Part shown: positions 60,990-64,000 of the stretch, piece by piece
Layout of the letters: every line of letters begins with the position of its first letter
How positions within the stretch are numbered: position 1 is the stretch's first letter
NCBI GenBank assembly: GCA_900319625.1
Contig: ONPD01000001.1
Location: forward strand, 124,001 to 188,000
Direction: 5' to 3'
Length of the DNA: 64,000 bases
Source: an uncultured Treponema sp.
GTDB taxonomy: Bacteria > Spirochaetota > Spirochaetia > Treponematales > Treponemataceae
Position numbers and translations under genes: made by a program
The notes under the pieces: model-generated
What the model was told of the DNA's origin: nothing
Database searches by the model: none
Seen by the model: only the letters and a program-made list of their open reading frames with translations

Positions 60990-61027
60990 TTATCAAACTT
61001 TGCATTTTTCATGCCGATAGTTAAAGC

Positions 61028-62113
61028 ATGAAAAAATGCATCAGTTTTTTACTAGCCTGTTTACTCTTAACATCGTTTTGCTGCGCAAAAAAGAAGCCTA
61101 AAAAAAATCTGCCTGATCCCGACCTTCCAACCGAAGAAGTTGAATACAGCATCAGCGCGGAAGACTTACCCGAAGAGGAAAAAGTTCCCCAGCCGAAATA
61201 TAAACTGCGCCAGCCGGACGGAGCACCTGTAAAACTCCGCGAAAGCTGGGGCTATGTTTCGCAGTCCCGCGTTTCTGAATATAATTCTTCAATTCCCCTT
61301 ACCGACGTTTGTTTTTTTGCCGCAGAGGTAAACTGCTATGGCGAGCTTACCGGCATTCCAAACCGTTCAAAAATCAACACGGGGCGTGCCCGCTGCCACC
61401 TTGTAATTGTCTGCGACAGTAAATCCCTGACTCACTTTGTCCTGCAGCCGGGAAGTGATGTCCGCAAAAAACTTCTGCGCGATATTGTCCGGGCCGGGGC
61501 TCCCTACGACGGAGTTCAGATTGATTTTGAACTGGTTCCAGCCCGCGACCGCCATAACTTCATCACTTTTTTATCTGATTTACGCTACATGCTGGGTCAG
61601 AAAAAGTGGTTTACAGTCTGCGTTCCGGCCCGCTTTAAGCAGCTGACGGAAGATGTTTACCCTTACAAAGAAATTGCCATGTACAGTGACCGCGTTTTTG
61701 TAATGGCTTACGACGAGCACTGGTCAGGAGGCACTCCGGGGCCGGTAGCATCTCTTGACTGGTGCCGGAAAATCACCGAGTATGCAAAAAAATCCATTCC
61801 GGAAAAAAAGCTGATAATGGGCATTCCTCTATACGGCCGCAGCTGGGCAAGCGAAACAACCGCCGGTGCCTGGTATTTCAACGGGGCCAATAAAATCATG
61901 ACCGAGCATGGCGTAGAAAACATTGAATACGACGGCGAAATCCCAAAATTCAAATACACCGCAAACGTGGAAGTAACCGGCTGGTTTAACGATGTTCATT
62001 CAGTTCTGGAATTCTGCCGCCTCTACGAAAGCTTTGACATTCACAAAATGGGCTTCTGGCGGGTAGGCTTTGAAGACCCGGCATTATGGGAGTGGATTAA
62101 GATTAACAGATAG
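61028..62113 (+). CDS. GH18-family (YaaH-like) glycosidase
   Basis: 361 aa. An N-terminal signal with Cys residues (LLLTSFCC) may be a lipoprotein type. A charged Pro-rich linker follows. The GH18 barrel motif is D161-GVQIDF-E168, keeping the catalytic Glu, but the first middle Asp of DxxDxDxE is Gln. MAYDEHWSGGTPGPVASL and KLIMGIPLYGRSW are further conserved strands. Spore-germination and spirochaete proteins of this type act on peptidoglycan or other polysaccharides; the substrate here is unknown. Confidence 0.8.
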   Translation: MKKCISFLLACLLLTSFCCAKKKPKKNLPDPDLPTEEVEYSISAEDLPEEEKVPQPKYKLRQPDGAPVKLRESWGYVSQSRVSEYNSSIPLTDVCFFAAEVNCYGELTGIPNRSKINTGRARCHLVIVCDSKSLTHFVLQPGSDVRKKLLRDIVRAGAPYDGVQIDFELVPARDRHNFITFLSDLRYMLGQKKWFTVCVPARFKQLTEDVYPYKEIAMYSDRVFVMAYDEHWSGGTPGPVASLDWCRKITEYAKKSIPEKKLIMGIPLYGRSWASETTAGAWYFNGANKIMTEHGVENIEYDGEIPKFKYTANVEVTGWFNDVHSVLEFCRLYESFDIHKMGFWRVGFEDPALWEWIKINR

Positions 62114-62187
62114 TCCACTTTTCTTAGACTCCGATTTTCAGTATTATTAAAGAAATTTTAGTATAATTATTGAAAATCGAGGGTATT

Positions 62188-63549
62188 ATGATTTTTTCAC
62201 CGGTAGAAATTCAGGAAACTGTAAATATGTTTATGCGCCAGAAGCTGGATATCCGCTGCATTACGATGGGTATTTCTCTTCTGGACTGTGCGGATTCTGA
62301 CAGCAAGCGGGCCTGCGACAAGATTTATGACAAGATTATGAAAAAAGCCGGAAATCTTGTAAAGGTCGGTCAGGATATTGAAAAGGAATTCGGTGTTCCT
62401 ATCATCAACAAGCGTATTTCTGTTACTCCGATTGCCCTGGTTGCCGGTGCCAGCAATGCTAAATCTTATGTTGACTACTGTAAGACGCTCGACCGCGCCG
62501 CAAAAGACCTTGGCGTGAACTTTTTGGGCGGATTTTCGGCTCTGGTTCAGAAGGGAATTACCCCTGCTGACCGCATTCTGATTGATTCGATTCCGGAAGC
62601 CCTGGCTTCTACTGATTTTGTATGTTCTTCTGTAAACGTCGGTTCTACAAAATCCGGAATCAACATGGACGCAGTTAAGTTGATGGGTGAAACTGTTGCA
62701 AAAACTGCCGAGGTTTCTAAAAACAACGAGGTAAACGGCTGTGCCAAGCTGGTAATTTTCTGTAATGCGCCGGAAGACAATCCTTTTATGGCAGGTGCTT
62801 TCCACGGTCCCGGAGAAGGCGACAGCGTTATCAACGTTGGAGTTTCCGGACCGGGCGTAATTCTTGCGGCTGCCCGCGAATACAAGGGACAGCCAATTAA
62901 CGTTCTGGCAGACGGAATTAAAAAGATGGCTTTCAAAATTACCCGTATGGGTCAGCTGGTTGGAAGTGAGGCCGCAAAACGCCTTGATACTAACTTTGGT
63001 ATTCTTGACCTGTCGCTTGCACCTACTCCTGCCGTTGGCGATTCTGTTGCCCGTATTCTTGAAGAAATCGGTCTTGAAGGCTGCGGTGCCCCGGGAACAA
63101 CAGCTGCCCTTGCCATGCTGACAGATATGGTTAAAAAAGGCGGTGTAATGGCCAGCACAAATGTCGGTGGTCTTTCGGGTGCCTTTATCCCTGTTTCTGA
63201 GGACGAGGGAATGATTAATGCCGTTCAGCAGGGCTCGATTTGTCTTGAAAAGCTTGAAGCTATGACTACAGTTTGTTCTGTAGGTTTGGATATGATTGCA
63301 ATTCCTGGCGATACTCCGGCAACTACAATTTCGGGCATTATGGCTGATGAATTTGCAATCGGTATGGTAAACAATAAGACAACTGCCTGCCGCCTGATTC
63401 CGGCTCCTGGCAAAAAAGCCGGTGACTGGGTTGAGTTCGGCGGACTTCTTGGCGGCTGCCCGGTAATGGACGTAAACAAGTTCTCCTGCGCAGACTTTAT
63501 CAACCGTGGCGGAAGAATCCCGGCACCAATTCATAGTTTCCGAAATTAG
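62188..63549 (+). CDS. UPF0210/DUF711 (PFL family) protein
   Basis: 453 aa from the ATG at 62188 with GAGGG 5 nt upstream; the TTG 18 bp earlier lacks a site. The sequence is highly regular and family-like ([49 protein letters not shown]-type [17 protein letters not shown]). Residues near the C-terminus ([22 protein letters not shown]) are conserved. The biochemical role is not known. A TATAAT at 62162-62167 lies 26 nt before the start. The two-hairpin element copy B follows the stop codon. Confidence 0.88.
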   Translation: MIFSPVEIQETVNMFMRQKLDIRCITMGISLLDCADSDSKRACDKIYDKIMKKAGNLVKVGQDIEKEFGVPIINKRISVTPIALVAGASNAKSYVDYCKTLDRAAKDLGVNFLGGFSALVQKGITPADRILIDSIPEALASTDFVCSSVNVGSTKSGINMDAVKLMGETVAKTAEVSKNNEVNGCAKLVIFCNAPEDNPFMAGAFHGPGEGDSVINVGVSGPGVILAAAREYKGQPINVLADGIKKMAFKITRMGQLVGSEAAKRLDTNFGILDLSLAPTPAVGDSVARILEEIGLEGCGAPGTTAALAMLTDMVKKGGVMASTNVGGLSGAFIPVSEDEGMINAVQQGSICLEKLEAMTTVCSVGLDMIAIPGDTPATTISGIMADEFAIGMVNNKTTACRLIPAPGKKAGDWVEFGGLLGGCPVMDVNKFSCADFINRGGRIPAPIHSFRN

Positions 63550-63557
63550 ATTAAAAT

Positions 63558-63651
63558 CGAAAATCCGTTAAAAACTGAGCTGCGACAGCGGGTCAGTTTA
63601 GGATTATCGAAAAAAACATCTCAGCAGCGAGACTAGCGAGCTGCTTTTTTT
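63558..63651 (+). other. Two-hairpin structured element, copy B (ends as a terminator)
   Basis: Hairpin I (63558-63609) has outer stem CGAAAATCC/GGATTATCG, middle stem AAACTGA/TCAGTTT and CTGC-GACA-GCGG. Hairpin II holds CTCAGCAGCGAGACTAGCGA. AGCAGC pairs with GCTGCT around loop GAGACTAGCGA and runs into T7 (63645-63651), i.e. an intrinsic terminator. See copy A at 17108-17206. Confidence 0.75.
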
Positions 63652-64000
63652 ATGAATATCGAACCTCTAACTGATTACGATAGTGCAAAAGATTTTCTTC
63701 TTCCCTATGAAGCAGACTGTGTTCAGCTTGCTTCCTATGTCCGTAAGGAAATGGAAAATCTTTTTGTCATTAAGGATGATGAAAGCACAGTCGGCATTAT
63801 CTATGCTAAAGGCACCCTCCTACATTGCATACCCCACTTTACAGACTGTGCAGGGGAAGTCACCAAGGTCTTATCGGACTTCCTTCTTACCCATCAGGTC
63901 AAATGCGTCAACGGCTCCTCTACGGTGACAGAAGCAATAAAGGCACTTTTGCAGGCTCAGGGCCGCCTTCCCACCCAGACAAACCGCTACCGCCTTATGA
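63652..64000 (+). CDS. Unrecognised protein, 5' part (cut by window edge)
   Basis: The ATG at 63652 opens a frame of at least 116 codons to the edge without stop. It starts MNIEPLTDYDSAKDFLLPYEADCVQ and continues with hydrophobic strands (STVGIIYAKGTLLHCIPHF). The layout resembles the N-terminal half of GNAT-type proteins, but this is weak. There is no Shine-Dalgarno sequence: the start codon directly follows the T-tract of the element B terminator. The start might be further downstream (ATG at codon 33), or the gene may be translated without a leader. Confidence 0.5.
   Translation, partial: MNIEPLTDYDSAKDFLLPYEADCVQLASYVRKEMENLFVIKDDESTVGIIYAKGTLLHCIPHFTDCAGEVTKVLSDFLLTHQVKCVNGSSTVTEAIKALLQAQGRLPTQTNRYRLM

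Noticed and set aside
63567..63600. Integron attC site (GTTAAAAAC next to an inverted repeat)
   Set aside because: attC sites need paired R and L boxes at cassette boundaries. There is no integrase or cassette array here, and GTTAAAAAC also occurs in an unrelated hairpin at 55696.

Overview
The window looks like a chromosomal segment of a treponeme-type spirochaete: anaerobic, diderm, and probably from a gut, rumen or oral habitat. I infer this from gene content and protein style, not from a database search. The evidence is periplasmic and outer-membrane lipoproteins, C-terminal-aromatic beta-barrel proteins, a purine-nucleoside (BMP/PnrA-type) ABC importer, split methionine synthase machinery, a UPF0210/DUF711 protein, rubredoxin-type redox proteins, and biotin uptake without biotin synthesis. 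There are no tRNA or rRNA genes, IS elements, CRISPR arrays or prophage genes that I can see.

Layout. 1-4226: methionine branch (3' end of metF, a stand-alone MetH reactivation domain, metH, plus a divergent flavin/rubredoxin protein). 4317-9000: arginase, long-chain acyl-CoA ligase, a YgjV-type membrane protein and a permuted papain-like lipoprotein. 9066-15854: riboflavin genes ribD/ribE/ribBA/ribH on the minus strand, interrupted by an S41 peptidase lipoprotein and an outer-membrane barrel protein. 15986-20939: nucleoside importer. 20962-30501: an NHLM-type peptide export locus (HlyD-like adaptor, C39 peptidase-ABC, second ABC, ligand-binding lipoprotein; on the other strand a TolC, a 66-aa peptide with a leader-like sequence, and an ECF sigma factor). 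30583-41144: aspS, a four-gene LPP20/LpoB/COG3014 envelope cluster, a HlyIII-family protein, an rRNA methylase, a YchJ-like SEC-C protein, a MATE transporter and an SDR. 41376-47274: carA and a carB-dapF gene fusion behind a leader peptide and attenuator. 47717-53488: an AT-rich methyltransferase, a DinB-like protein, birA, a RelA/SpoT-domain protein and the bioYMN biotin importer with a BirA-type operator. 53759-64000: a beta-barrel porin-like protein, purF, glmS, a ModF-like double ABC ATPase, a GH18 protein, a UPF0210 protein and a truncated gene at the window edge.

Most notable: (1) a 25-codon U-rich leader ORF plus strong terminator before carA, built like the enterobacterial pyrBI attenuator; (2) CarB fused in frame to a diaminopimelate epimerase whose first catalytic cysteine position is alanine; (3) the NHLM locus with a candidate precursor peptide beside an ECF sigma factor and no visible modification enzyme; (4) a two-hairpin element found after two unrelated genes with compensatory changes in the stems; (5) a palindromic intergenic repeat that also lies in frame inside carB. 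Many intergenic gaps hold nested palindromes, some sharing sequence, so the genome probably carries several families of short palindromic repeats.
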